The translations under genes were made by a program, and so were the position numbers. DNA of 64,000 nt from CBDAPU01 sp965198875 (lineage in GTDB: Bacteria; Pseudomonadota; Gammaproteobacteria; Eutrophobiales; Eutrophobiaceae): assembly GCA_965198875.1 (NCBI GenBank), contig CBDAPU010000001.1:1178001-1242000 (forward strand), read 5' to 3'. This document shows positions 44,657 to 52,574 of the stretch, in pieces. Position 1 is the stretch's first letter. Each line of letters begins with the position of its first letter. Under the pieces are notes generated by a model that worked only from the letters and a program-made list of their open reading frames with translations, did no database searches and was not told where the DNA came from.

Positions 44657-46258
44657 ATGAGCGAGGCGGCGGCAGTACAGGATCATCACGATGACCACGA
44701 CCATAAACCCACAGGCATAGGGCGCTGGTTGTTCTCAACAAACCACAAAGACATCGGCACCATGTATCTGGTGTTTTCCCTGATCATGTTTTTTGTCGGC
44801 GGGGCGATGGCGATGGTGATCCGTGCTGAATTATTCCAGCCGGGTTTGCAATATGTGGATCCGGAGTTTTTCAATTCCATGACCACCATGCATGCCCTGA
44901 TCATGATCTTCGGTGTGGTGATGCCGGCAGGGGTGGGTCTGGCCAACTGGATGGTGCCGATGATGATCGGCGCCCCGGATATGGCGTTGCCGCGCATGAA
45001 CAACATGAGTTTCTGGATCCTGCCTTTTGCGTTTACCATGTTGCTGGCGACTTTTTTCATGGAAGGCGGGGCGCCTGCCGGCGGTTGGACCATGTATCCA
45101 CCGCTGGTTACCCAGCTTGGCGATGGCTTTCCGTTTTTGATATTTACCGTCCACTTCCTCGGGATCTCATCGATCATGGGCGCCATTAACATCATCGCCA
45201 CTGTCTTCAACATGCGTGCCCCGGGCATGGGCTTCATGCAACTGCCTTTATTCGTCTGGACCTGGATCATCACGGCATTCCTTTTGATCGCATCGTTGCC
45301 GGTGCTCGCCGGTGCGGTAACCATGTTGTTGACCGACAAGTACTTTGGCACCAGCTTCTTTATTGCCGCAGGGGGCGGCGATCCGGTCATGTTCCAGCAC
45401 ATCTTCTGGTTCTTCGGACACCCCGAGGTGTATATCCTCATCCTGCCGGCCTTTGGTATCGTCTCACAGATTATCCCCACCTTTGCGCGTAAACCCCTGT
45501 TCGGTTATGTCTCTATGGTCTATGCGACGGCGGCCATTGCGTTTTTATCGTTCTTTGTGTGGGCGCACCACATGTTTACAGTGGGCATGCCGTTAGCGGG
45601 GGAGCTGTTTTTTATGTACGCCACGATGTCCATCGCCGTGCCCACGGGGGTGAAAATTTTCAACTGGATCGCCACGATGTGGAAAGGCTCCATGACGTTT
45701 GAAACACCCATGCTGTTTGCGGTGGCGTTTGTGTTCCTGTTTTCTATCGGCGGTTTTTCCGGCCTGATGTTGGGGATCACGCCGGCCGATTTTCAATATC
45801 ATGACACCTATTTTGTGGTCGCCCATTTCCATTATGTGCTGGTCACCGGCGCCGTGTTCGCGTTGATGGCGGCGGCCTATTTCTGGCTGCCGAAATGGAC
45901 TGGTCATATGTATGATGAGTTCTGGGGCAAGGTGCATTTCTGGGTATCCACGATATCGGTGAATGTGTTGTTTTTCCCGCAACATTTCCTGGGTCTGGCC
46001 GGTATGCCCAGGCGAATCCCCGATTACAATGTGCAGTTCACCGAGTGGAACATGATTTCAAGCGTGGGTGGTTTTGTGTTCGGCCTAAGCCAGTTGATCT
46101 TTGTCTATGTTGTCATCAAGTGTGTGCGTGGCGGCGAGAAGGCCACCGATGAGGTTTGGGAAGGCGCAAAGGGTCTTGAGTGGACGCTGTCTTCACCGCC
46201 GCCGTTCCACAGTTTTACCACGCCCCCACAGGTGGGTGCGGCAACAACGCATTCATAA
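44657..46258 (+). CDS. coxA: Cytochrome c oxidase subunit I
   Basis: Catalytic subunit reducing O2 to water at the heme a3-CuB site and pumping protons. The 533-residue protein has twelve membrane helices. Metal ligands are in MTTMHALIMIFG (heme a), the FGHPEVYILILP block with the His-Tyr cross-link, WAHHMFTVG (CuB histidines) and HFHYVLVTG (heme a3 and a). HPEVY and the overall form indicate an A-type oxidase. The N-terminal tail is His/Asp-rich (QDHHDDHDHK). Confidence 0.98.
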   Translation: MSEAAAVQDHHDDHDHKPTGIGRWLFSTNHKDIGTMYLVFSLIMFFVGGAMAMVIRAELFQPGLQYVDPEFFNSMTTMHALIMIFGVVMPAGVGLANWMVPMMIGAPDMALPRMNNMSFWILPFAFTMLLATFFMEGGAPAGGWTMYPPLVTQLGDGFPFLIFTVHFLGISSIMGAINIIATVFNMRAPGMGFMQLPLFVWTWIITAFLLIASLPVLAGAVTMLLTDKYFGTSFFIAAGGGDPVMFQHIFWFFGHPEVYILILPAFGIVSQIIPTFARKPLFGYVSMVYATAAIAFLSFFVWAHHMFTVGMPLAGELFFMYATMSIAVPTGVKIFNWIATMWKGSMTFETPMLFAVAFVFLFSIGGFSGLMLGITPADFQYHDTYFVVAHFHYVLVTGAVFALMAAAYFWLPKWTGHMYDEFWGKVHFWVSTISVNVLFFPQHFLGLAGMPRRIPDYNVQFTEWNMISSVGGFVFGLSQLIFVYVVIKCVRGGEKATDEVWEGAKGLEWTLSSPPPFHSFTTPPQVGAATTHS

Positions 46259-46267
46259 AGAAGGCCT

Positions 46268-46399
46268 GTGGTTTTGGGCCCGGGGCAAGGTGATGATGAT
46301 GGTCTCGCCAAACGCAAAGCAGCCAACATACGCTTAGCCATCATACTGGCGCTTGTTGCGATGGGCATTTATATCGGCTTTATTTTGAGTTATGTATGA
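46268..46399 (+). CDS. Small single-helix protein between coxA and ctaG (cox assembly-type)
   Basis: A 43-codon reading frame reads through GDDDGLAKRKAANIRLAIIL and one hydrophobic helix (IRLAIILALVAMGIYIGFIL), ending in TGA at 46397-46399, which overlaps the ctaG ATG at 46396. The overlap, the charged N-terminus with one membrane helix, and the location match the small cytochrome oxidase assembly proteins often found before ctaG. The start is uncertain: GTG 46268, or TTG 46274, which is better spaced from AAGAAGG at 46258-46264. Confidence 0.7.
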   Translation: MVLGPGQGDDDGLAKRKAANIRLAIILALVAMGIYIGFILSYV

Positions 46400-46965
46400 C
46401 CGATAAAAGCATAAACAAAACCGCTGGCAAACTGGTGTTGGTCGCCATCGCCATGTTTGGTTTCGGGTATGCGCTGGTGCCGCTTTACAATGTCTATTGT
46501 GACTGGACCGGGCGGGGTAGCAATGTGGCCGTCAGTGAGGCGTCGGTGAGTGAAGGTGAGGTGGATGAGGGCCGTTTGGTGACCGTCGTCTTCGACACCA
46601 ACACAAGGGATATCCCCTGGACGTTTAAGGCCAAAGCGCACAGAGCGAAAGTGCAGCCGGGGGTGCTGTCCGAGGCATTGTTCGTGGTGGAAAACACTTC
46701 TCTTGAGCCCGTTGTTGGCCGTGCCATACCCAGCGTCTCGCCTGTGCAGGCGGGGGTTTATTTCAGCAAAACGGAATGCTTTTGTTTTCGTGAGCAACTA
46801 TTGGCGCCGGGGGAGCGTAAAGAGATGTTGGTGAGGTTTGTTGTTGACGCCGGCCTGCCCGAGCGGTTTGCTTCATTGACCCTGTCGTATACCTTTTTTG
46901 CCGTGCCCGATCCAGAGACGGTAGCCCAAAAAGACGCTTTAAGAGGCAAAGATAAGCATTCGTGA
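46396..46965 (+). CDS. ctaG: Cytochrome c oxidase assembly protein CtaG/Cox11
   Basis: Copper chaperone delivering CuB copper to subunit I. The 189 residues have one N-terminal helix (LVLVAIAMFGFGYALVPLYN), then a periplasmic immunoglobulin-like domain with the copper-binding CFCF motif in KTECFCFREQ. The start overlaps the stop of the small upstream gene. coxC follows after 29 bp, the usual order. Confidence 0.95.
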   Translation: MTDKSINKTAGKLVLVAIAMFGFGYALVPLYNVYCDWTGRGSNVAVSEASVSEGEVDEGRLVTVVFDTNTRDIPWTFKAKAHRAKVQPGVLSEALFVVENTSLEPVVGRAIPSVSPVQAGVYFSKTECFCFREQLLAPGERKEMLVRFVVDAGLPERFASLTLSYTFFAVPDPETVAQKDALRGKDKHS

Positions 46966-46994
46966 AAATCAGATAACCTATTTGAGGAACGAGC

Positions 46995-47882
46995 ATGTCA
47001 CATACCGCCTATTTTATTCCCGAGCCCAGCCGTTGGCCGGTCGTGTTCTCGTTGGTGTTGTTTATCGCCTTTTGTGGTGGGGCGGTGATGTTAAATGGAC
47101 ACAGCTTTGGCTCCTATCTGCTTTTGATCGGTTTTCTGGCCATTGCTTACGCCTTTTTCGCCTGGTTTAAGGACGTCATTAACGAGAGCATGGCGGGTTC
47201 ATACAACGCACAGGTTGACGTCAGTTTCCGCTGGGGCATGGCCTGGTTTATTCTCTCCGAGGTCATGTTTTTCGCCGCCTTTTTCGGCGCACTGTTCTAT
47301 GCGAGGGTTTATTCCATCCCCTGGCTTGGCGGCGAAGGCGTCGGCGCCGCCACCAATGAGTTTCTCTGGCCCGGCTTTGAGGACGCTTGGCCTTTGACGA
47401 TAACCCCCGACATGACGGTGGAAGGATTAAAGACCAAGTTCACCGAAATAAAAGACATCATTCCCGCCTTTGGGATCCCGGCCATCAATACCGCCATCCT
47501 GTTATCGAGCGGGGCGACCGTGACGTTTGCCCACTGGGACTTGAAAAAAGGCAATCGCCGGGGGCTGTGCGGGTGGTTGTTCGCTACGGTTTTGCTGGGG
47601 TTTGTGTTTGTTGCGTTGCAGGCGGGTGAATACGCCCACGCCTATAAGGATCTCGATTTAACCTTGAACTCCGGCATTTATGGCTCAACGTTTTTTATGT
47701 TGACGGGGTTTCATGGGTTTCATGTCACTATGGGCGCCATCATGTTAACGGTGATCTTATTGCGCGCCATAAAGGGTCACTTCAGCCGGGAAAACCACTT
47801 CGCCTTTGAGGCCGTGGCGTGGTACTGGCATTTCGTCGACGTGGTCTGGCTGGGTTTGTTTATATTTGTCTACTGGATATAA
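46995..47882 (+). CDS. coxC: Cytochrome c oxidase subunit III
   Basis: Seven-helix subunit that stabilises the oxidase and its proton uptake. The 295 residues include the conserved GMAWFILSEVMFF block, TGFHGFHVTMGAIMLT and the C-terminal WYWHFVDVVWLGLFIFVYW. A long insert between helices (GGEGVGAATNEFLWPGFEDAW) is normal in proteobacteria. It is followed by a bidirectional terminator hairpin shared with the converging DUF2909 gene. Confidence 0.97.
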   Translation: MSHTAYFIPEPSRWPVVFSLVLFIAFCGGAVMLNGHSFGSYLLLIGFLAIAYAFFAWFKDVINESMAGSYNAQVDVSFRWGMAWFILSEVMFFAAFFGALFYARVYSIPWLGGEGVGAATNEFLWPGFEDAWPLTITPDMTVEGLKTKFTEIKDIIPAFGIPAINTAILLSSGATVTFAHWDLKKGNRRGLCGWLFATVLLGFVFVALQAGEYAHAYKDLDLTLNSGIYGSTFFMLTGFHGFHVTMGAIMLTVILLRAIKGHFSRENHFAFEAVAWYWHFVDVVWLGLFIFVYWI

Positions 47883-47900
47883 GCGACCGGCAAACCATAA

Positions 47901-47935
47901 AACAAGACAGGGCGCTGCTAGGGTAGCGCCTTGTT
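47901..47935. terminator. Bidirectional terminator between coxC and DUF2909 gene
   Basis: ggcgct (47911-47916) pairs with agcgcc (47925-47930), and outer aacaa (47901-47905) with ttgtt (47931-47935), around an ACAG-side bulge. The loop contains the stop codon of the minus-strand DUF2909 gene (47918-47920). It lies 19 bp past coxC; flanking T- or A-rich sequence is modest. Confidence 0.55.
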
Positions 47936-48163
47936 CATTTCTGTGGGTGAAATCGGGTGGGGGTTGATCAGCCCGGTCGTGTAGCCGACAAACAGCAATA
48001 CAAACAAGGCGATGGATAACACGATCCGCAACGTCAGGGATTGCGCCGTCCTTTTGCTCTCGCCTCTGTCACGGATCAGGAAAAAAAGACCGGACGCCAG
48101 CGAGAGCAATATAATGATCAGCAAGGCGACGATAACGAGCTTAAAGATGAATGCTACGCTCAT
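47918..48163 (-). CDS. DUF2909 twin-transmembrane protein
   Basis: 81-residue protein with two membrane helices (about 5-28 and 45-62) joined by a basic cytoplasmic loop, FLIRDRGESKRTAQSLTLRI. This matches the DUF2909 'twin transmembrane' family commonly embedded in cox clusters between coxC and SURF1, as here. It is the only minus-strand gene in the module. No function is known; the conserved position suggests oxidase biogenesis. Confidence 0.85.
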   Translation of the reverse strand: MSVAFIFKLVIVALLIIILLSLASGLFFLIRDRGESKRTAQSLTLRIVLSIALFVLLFVGYTTGLINPHPISPTEMNKALP

Positions 48164-48245
48164 GGGTATTTAAGTGATGGTGGGTTTGTTAGAGTATATC
48201 CGGGTTTTGGATAGGTGTTTTCATTTTGAATGTGTGTATTGGTGA

Positions 48246-48980
48246 ATGAGAATAGCCAGTTGGCAATTTAAGCCGGGTTTGTGGCCTACGGCGGCCTTTG
48301 TGGCGGTGTTTGTTTGTCTGTGTCGTCTGGGGGTCTGGCAGCTTGATCGGGCGGATGAGAAATCGGCCCTGCACAGGGAGTATTTAAGCAGAAGCTCGGC
48401 AGAGCCCATAGACCTTGAGCAGGTCGCTACCCTGGGTGAGGAAGCCGCGGCCCTTTATTGGCGTAGAGTATTCATGCAGGGTAGATACGACCCGGGCGTC
48501 ATTTACCTGTTAGACAATCAGGTGCATCGCACAAAGCCCGGGTATTATGTCTTTACCCGATTTTTGCTGGAGGACGGTGTGGCGGTGCTGGTGAATCGGG
48601 GCTGGATGGCGGCGGCGAAAACCAGGGCCCAGATCCCGCAAATCCTCACGCCCCTTGAGAGTATGTCGTTGACAGGCACGATTACGCCCCCGCCCATAAC
48701 CGGAATCTTGTTGGCGGAAGGCTCGGCGGAGCGGTTAAGGGACGATCTAATACGTGTGCAAGAAATCAACATCGACGCCATTGCCGATGAGAATAACTGG
48801 GTCTTGTTGCCTTACGTTGTCCGTCTTGACGGCCCTGCGCCGAGGGGATTGTTACGGGTCTGGCGGGCGCCCGGATCAGGCCGGGAGAGACACCTGGGCT
48901 ACGCCTTTCAGTGGTTTGCCATGGCGATGGCGTTATTGGTGATTTACGTTATTTTGAACACTAAAAAACTCCCCCGATGA
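48246..48980 (+). CDS. SURF1 family oxidase assembly protein
   Basis: SURF1/Shy1 homologue that helps insert heme a into subunit I. The 244 residues have the expected two flanking membrane helices (N-terminal PTAAFVAVFVCLCRLGVWQL and C-terminal HLGYAFQWFAMAMALLVIYV). Between them lies a periplasmic domain with YLLDNQVHRTKPGYYVFT and VNRGWM. Its end overlaps the next gene in ATGA. It starts a SURF1-(SCO-like)-ctaA-ctaB operon. Confidence 0.93.
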   Translation: MRIASWQFKPGLWPTAAFVAVFVCLCRLGVWQLDRADEKSALHREYLSRSSAEPIDLEQVATLGEEAAALYWRRVFMQGRYDPGVIYLLDNQVHRTKPGYYVFTRFLLEDGVAVLVNRGWMAAAKTRAQIPQILTPLESMSLTGTITPPPITGILLAEGSAERLRDDLIRVQEINIDAIADENNWVLLPYVVRLDGPAPRGLLRVWRAPGSGRERHLGYAFQWFAMAMALLVIYVILNTKKLPR

Positions 48981-49573
48981 CTAGCCCACAAAAAAAACAG
49001 CTTGTTATTCTGTCATTGCTTTTCGTTGTTTTCGCATCTCCGGCGTTGTTATCCTGGTATTTGTTTCACTACACCGATTTGGGGAAAAACCCGAGCACCC
49101 AGCAACACGGCACGCTCATTCAACCGCCTCGCCCGTTGCCCAACTGGTCGCTCACCAATCCGTTTGAGAATGGGGGCGAAGATAAACCGTTGCACGGCAA
49201 ATGGAGTCTTGTTTATTTGCTGGATGGGGATTGTCGGCAAGCATGCGAGCAGAATCTATACAGAATGCGCCAGCTACGCCTGGCTACCGGCAAATACGCC
49301 CACCGGGTGCAACGCATTGTGGTTGTTCTGAATAATGATCGCAGAGCCATCTCACAGGGTCAGCTTCAAGGCTATAGCGGCCAGTTGGCTCTGTACCCGG
49401 CTGATGCGGGTGCGGCATTATCGCCATTTAAGCTGGATGAGTTACCCTCAACCGGCAGATTATATCTGGTCGACCCGTTAGGTAATTTGATGATGAGTTA
49501 TGCTGGTGACGCCGAGCCGAACGGGATCATCAAAGACTTAAAACGATTATTAAAATACGCTAGGGCAGGATGA
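48977..49573 (+). CDS. SCO-like thioredoxin-fold membrane protein of the cox cluster
   Basis: 198-residue protein anchored by one N-terminal helix (about residues 8-30), with a periplasmic domain. A CxxxC pair (C86 and C90, in GDCRQACEQN) and the later LVDPLGNLMMSY strand resemble SCO1/SenC copper chaperones, although the SCO consensus CxxxCP lacks its proline here. It could help reduce or metallate the CuA site. It overlaps SURF1 and ctaA by 4 bp each, so it is cotranscribed with heme A genes. Confidence 0.75.
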   Translation: MTSPQKKQLVILSLLFVVFASPALLSWYLFHYTDLGKNPSTQQHGTLIQPPRPLPNWSLTNPFENGGEDKPLHGKWSLVYLLDGDCRQACEQNLYRMRQLRLATGKYAHRVQRIVVVLNNDRRAISQGQLQGYSGQLALYPADAGAALSPFKLDELPSTGRLYLVDPLGNLMMSYAGDAEPNGIIKDLKRLLKYARAG

Positions 49574-50574
49574 TCCCCTCTTCCCGCAGCGTCTTGCTCT
49601 TGTCGGTTTTTTCTTTTCTGCTGGCTTTCTGCGTCATTGTTCTGGGCGCCTATGTGCGCCTGTCGGACGCCGGCCTCGGCTGTCCGGATTGGCCGGGGTG
49701 TTATGGGCAGTTATTTGTAACGGATGACATGGCGCATGAAACACTGACGGGGAGTTATGACGACGCCAGGCCCTTTAATAAAGGCAAGGCGTTAAAAGAA
49801 ATGGCGCACCGCTATGCGGCGGGCCTGCTGGGTCTGGCGATTGGGTGTTTAATGTTGTTTTTGTGGCGGGCAAAACACCGGCAACGCCATACCGGTTACA
49901 TCCTCTTTGCTCTGGTGTTGTTGCAGGCGATGTTGGGCATGTGGACGGTAACAGCATTGCTCAAACCCGCCATTGTCGTGGCGCACTTGCTGGGCGGCAT
50001 GCTGATCCTGGCCATGCTGTACTGGCTCATATTAAGGCAGCTATCTTTTGTGTCCCCCGAGCCGGATAAAACCCGGCCGATCAGCAAATGGTGTGTATTG
50101 GCGCTGGCGGTGCTGACGATACAGATATTTCTCGGCGGCTGGACCAGCGCGAATTATGCGGCCCTGGTGTGTCCGGAGTTTCCATCATGCCGGGGCGGGA
50201 TGTGGTTGCCACAAACCGATTTTAAGGAGGCGTTTCGTCTCTTTGATGATGGTGGCGGGCGTGACTATGAAGGCGGGGTATTGGACGCCGAGGCAAGAAC
50301 GGCCATTCATATCACCCACAGGGTGGGCGCTTTGGTGACGTTTATTATCATTCTGGGGGCTATCTTGAGCGCCGTTAAGGTCTCTGATGGTCGGCTAAGG
50401 GCCCTGGCCGCCACTGTTTTTATTGTTTTATGTGTACAGATCTCATTGGGGGTCGCAAACATCATGCTGGTGCTGCCCTTGCCTGTCGCCGTGGCCCATA
50501 ACGGCGTTGCGGCGTTGCTTATGTTGTCATTGATAACCCTGTATTTGTATTGCAGAGGGGCGCCGCAACAATGA
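49570..50574 (+). CDS. ctaA: Heme A synthase CtaA/Cox15
   Basis: Oxidises heme O to heme A for the oxidase. The 334 residues have eight predicted helices with two related four-helix halves. Markers are GAYVRLSDAGLGCPDWPGC, with conserved Cys, then the His of EMAHRYAAGL, and in the second half GGWTSANYAALVCPEFPSC and HITHRVGALV. The 4-bp overlaps with the preceding gene and with ctaB indicate one operon. Confidence 0.95.
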   Translation: MIPSSRSVLLLSVFSFLLAFCVIVLGAYVRLSDAGLGCPDWPGCYGQLFVTDDMAHETLTGSYDDARPFNKGKALKEMAHRYAAGLLGLAIGCLMLFLWRAKHRQRHTGYILFALVLLQAMLGMWTVTALLKPAIVVAHLLGGMLILAMLYWLILRQLSFVSPEPDKTRPISKWCVLALAVLTIQIFLGGWTSANYAALVCPEFPSCRGGMWLPQTDFKEAFRLFDDGGGRDYEGGVLDAEARTAIHITHRVGALVTFIIILGAILSAVKVSDGRLRALAATVFIVLCVQISLGVANIMLVLPLPVAVAHNGVAALLMLSLITLYLYCRGAPQQ

Positions 50575-51467
50575 TGTCGGTGGAGGGGATGATGCCGGCA
50601 TGGCGCGATTATCTGGCGTTGTGTAAACCCAAAATCGTAGCGCTGATCGTGTTCACTGCGGTGGCGGGGATGTTCCTGGCGACGCCGGGCCTTGTTTCAC
50701 CGCTGTTGTTGTTGGCCGTCATATCAGGGATCGGCGCCGCTGCCGGATCAGCCGCCGCGCTGAACCATGTGGTCGATGAAAAAATCGACGCCATGATGGC
50801 GCGCACGCAAAGACGCCCCTTGCCGGAAGGCAAACTCTCCCGGCGGCAGGCCATGGTGTTTGCTTTTATGTTGTGTGTTCTCTCCATGCTGATCCTGGGG
50901 TTGTATGTAAATACCATAACAGCCCTGTTGACCTTTGTTTCCCTGATTGCTTATGGTGTTATCTACTCCATGTTCTTAAAACGGGCGACGCCGCAGAACA
51001 TTGTCATCGGCGGCGCCGCCGGGGCGGCGCCGCCGGTATTGGGCTGGACTTCAGTGAGCGGCGCGCTGGACCCCCATGCCCTGTTGTTATTTTTGATCAT
51101 CTTTGCCTGGACGCCCCCCCATTTTTGGGCCCTGGCGATAGCAAGACGAAAGGATTACGAACATGCGGCTGTTCCCATGTTGCCCGTTACCCACGGCATT
51201 GCGTTTACCCAGCTACATATTCTTCTATACACCCTGGTGTTGTTTATTGTCAGCCTGTTGCCGTATCTGACTTATATGAGTGGCATGACGTATTTGTTTG
51301 GTGCAGTGGTTCTGGGTGTGGGGTTTTTGTATTTCACGATTAAATTATTGAAAACCAACGATGAGGTCATCGCCATGCAAACCTTTAGCTATTCTATTTG
51401 GTATTTAGTGGGGATATTTGCTTCTTTGCTGGTTGATCACTATGTGCCGCTTCTGGCGCGGATGTGA
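50571..51467 (+). CDS. ctaB: Protoheme IX farnesyltransferase (heme O synthase)
   Basis: UbiA-family membrane prenyltransferase converting heme B to heme O. ATG 50571 overlaps the ctaA stop in ATGA and gives 298 residues; a TTG seven codons earlier and an ATG further in are less likely. The first Asp-rich motif is in AALNHVVDEKIDAMMARTQRRPL (key part NHVVDEKIDAMMARTQRRP), the second in ARRKDYEHAAVPMLPVTHG. Multiple helices fit the family. Converges on rpoH. Confidence 0.95.
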   Translation: MMSVEGMMPAWRDYLALCKPKIVALIVFTAVAGMFLATPGLVSPLLLLAVISGIGAAAGSAAALNHVVDEKIDAMMARTQRRPLPEGKLSRRQAMVFAFMLCVLSMLILGLYVNTITALLTFVSLIAYGVIYSMFLKRATPQNIVIGGAAGAAPPVLGWTSVSGALDPHALLLFLIIFAWTPPHFWALAIARRKDYEHAAVPMLPVTHGIAFTQLHILLYTLVLFIVSLLPYLTYMSGMTYLFGAVVLGVGFLYFTIKLLKTNDEVIAMQTFSYSIWYLVGIFASLLVDHYVPLLARM

Positions 51468-51504
51468 TCGGCGCCAGCAAGCAAGAACAGGCGGGAAGCG
51501 GGGT

Positions 51505-52359
51505 TTATCCCTCGGCAAAGGAGAGCCGTAATTTGGCCATGGCGTTTTGCTCAAGCTGGCGGATCCTTTCGGCTGATACGCCATATCTGTCCGCCAGCTC
51601 CTGCAGGGTGGTTTTGTCCTCGTCTAACCAGCGGTGCTGAATGATCGCCGCGCTACGCTCATCCAGCTTTGATAAGGCCGCCGAGAGTCGTTGTTTATTG
51701 TGTCGGCTTACCCGCTCCGCCGTTAATTGCTCCTCCGGGTTGGCGTCGCCATCTTGCAGATAACCGGCAGGGGAGAATATATCGTTTTCTGCATCACCAT
51801 CAGTCGGGCCGTCGAAGGATGCATCATAGGCGCTTAGACGCTTTTCCATTTCCATGACGTCTTTGGCGCTAACGCCCAGATCATCAGCAATGGCGTTCAC
51901 CTCTTCCCGGTTTAGCCAGCCCAGTCGGTTTTTGCTTGATCGCAGGTTAAAAAACAGTTTTCTCTGCGCTTTTGTTGTCGCCACCTTGACGATGCGCCAG
52001 TTCTTCAAGATGAATTCATGAATTTCGGCGCGCACCCAATGCACCGCAAATGACACCAGCCGTACACCGACTTCCGGATCAAACCGTTTAACCGCCTTCA
52101 TCAGACCGATGTTGCCTTCCTGGATCAGATCGGACTGGGGCAGGCCGTAACCACTGTAACCCCGGGCCACCTTGACGACAAAACGCAAATGGGACATGAC
52201 CAGTTGTCGGGCCGCATCGAGATCCTGTAGATCACGCAGACGCCGAGCCAGCGCCTGCTCTTCTTCTACGCTGATCATGGGAACCTCATTCACCGCCTGG
52301 ACATAGGCCCCTATGGAACCGGCAGGTACGGCCAGTTGTTGGGTCATGATATGGTTCAT
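51505..52359 (-). CDS. rpoH: RNA polymerase heat-shock sigma factor RpoH
   Basis: Sigma-32 family factor for heat-shock promoters. ATG 52359 has GAGGAG 9 nt upstream and gives 284 residues; the longer frame from 52392 runs over the leader. Region 2 reads SDLIQEGNIGLMKAVKRFDP and SFAVHWVRAEIHEFI. The RpoH box QRKLFFNLR, specific to this sigma group, is present. Region 4 has the helix-turn-helix TTLQELADRYGVSAERIRQLE. A CIRCE element lies 35 bp upstream, so repression by HrcA is likely. It is followed on the plus strand by converging ctaB. Confidence 0.96.
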   Translation of the reverse strand: MNHIMTQQLAVPAGSIGAYVQAVNEVPMISVEEEQALARRLRDLQDLDAARQLVMSHLRFVVKVARGYSGYGLPQSDLIQEGNIGLMKAVKRFDPEVGVRLVSFAVHWVRAEIHEFILKNWRIVKVATTKAQRKLFFNLRSSKNRLGWLNREEVNAIADDLGVSAKDVMEMEKRLSAYDASFDGPTDGDAENDIFSPAGYLQDGDANPEEQLTAERVSRHNKQRLSAALSKLDERSAAIIQHRWLDEDKTTLQELADRYGVSAERIRQLEQNAMAKLRLSFAEG

Positions 52360-52390
52360 CTTCAAGCTCTCCTCACACAAAACAGGCGTC

Positions 52391-52420
52391 ATTCTAGCAC
52401 TCTTAACAGTAGAGTGCTAA
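52391..52420 (-). promoter_or_regulatory. Candidate rpoH promoter overlapping CIRCE
   Basis: On the minus strand, TTAGCA (complement of 52415-52420) is followed after 18 bp by TAGAAT (complement of 52391-52396), 4/6 and 5/6 matches to sigma-70 boxes. Both boxes fall on the arms of the CIRCE element, so a bound HrcA would block it. Confidence 0.45.
52394..52420. promoter_or_regulatory. CIRCE operator (HrcA binding site) upstream of rpoH
   Basis: Reads ctagcactc-ttaacagta-gagtgctaa: the consensus TTAGCACTC-N9-GAGTGCTAA with a single mismatch in the first base. CIRCE is the operator of the heat-shock repressor HrcA and is usually found before groESL or dnaK operons. Its position just before rpoH implies that the sigma factor itself is under HrcA control. 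hrcA is not in the window. Confidence 0.88.
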
Positions 52421-52540
52421 TCAGCATAAATGTTCCTGTCAGTGATCACTATTTTATAACTAGTTGAATAATATGGGTTTGTGGTTGTTTTCACCCTGCT
52501 GTGTGGACATGTTTGATGGCTGGCGATGTCTGATATGAAT

Positions 52541-52571
52541 AAAAAACGGCCTGAAAATGAAGTATTCCGGC
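52541..52571 (-). terminator. Rho-independent terminator after ftsX
   Basis: On the minus strand, GCCGGAA and TTCAGGC (complements of 52565-52571 and 52549-52555) pair with one mismatch around a 9-nt loop, followed by CG and six T. It starts 4 bp past the ftsX stop and would end the ftsY-ftsE-ftsX transcript. Confidence 0.7.
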
Positions 52572-52574
52572 TTT

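Noticed and set aside
44686..45480. 264-codon minus-strand frame opposite coxA
   Set aside because: It is the antisense shadow of a highly conserved gene, and its predicted protein has no signature.
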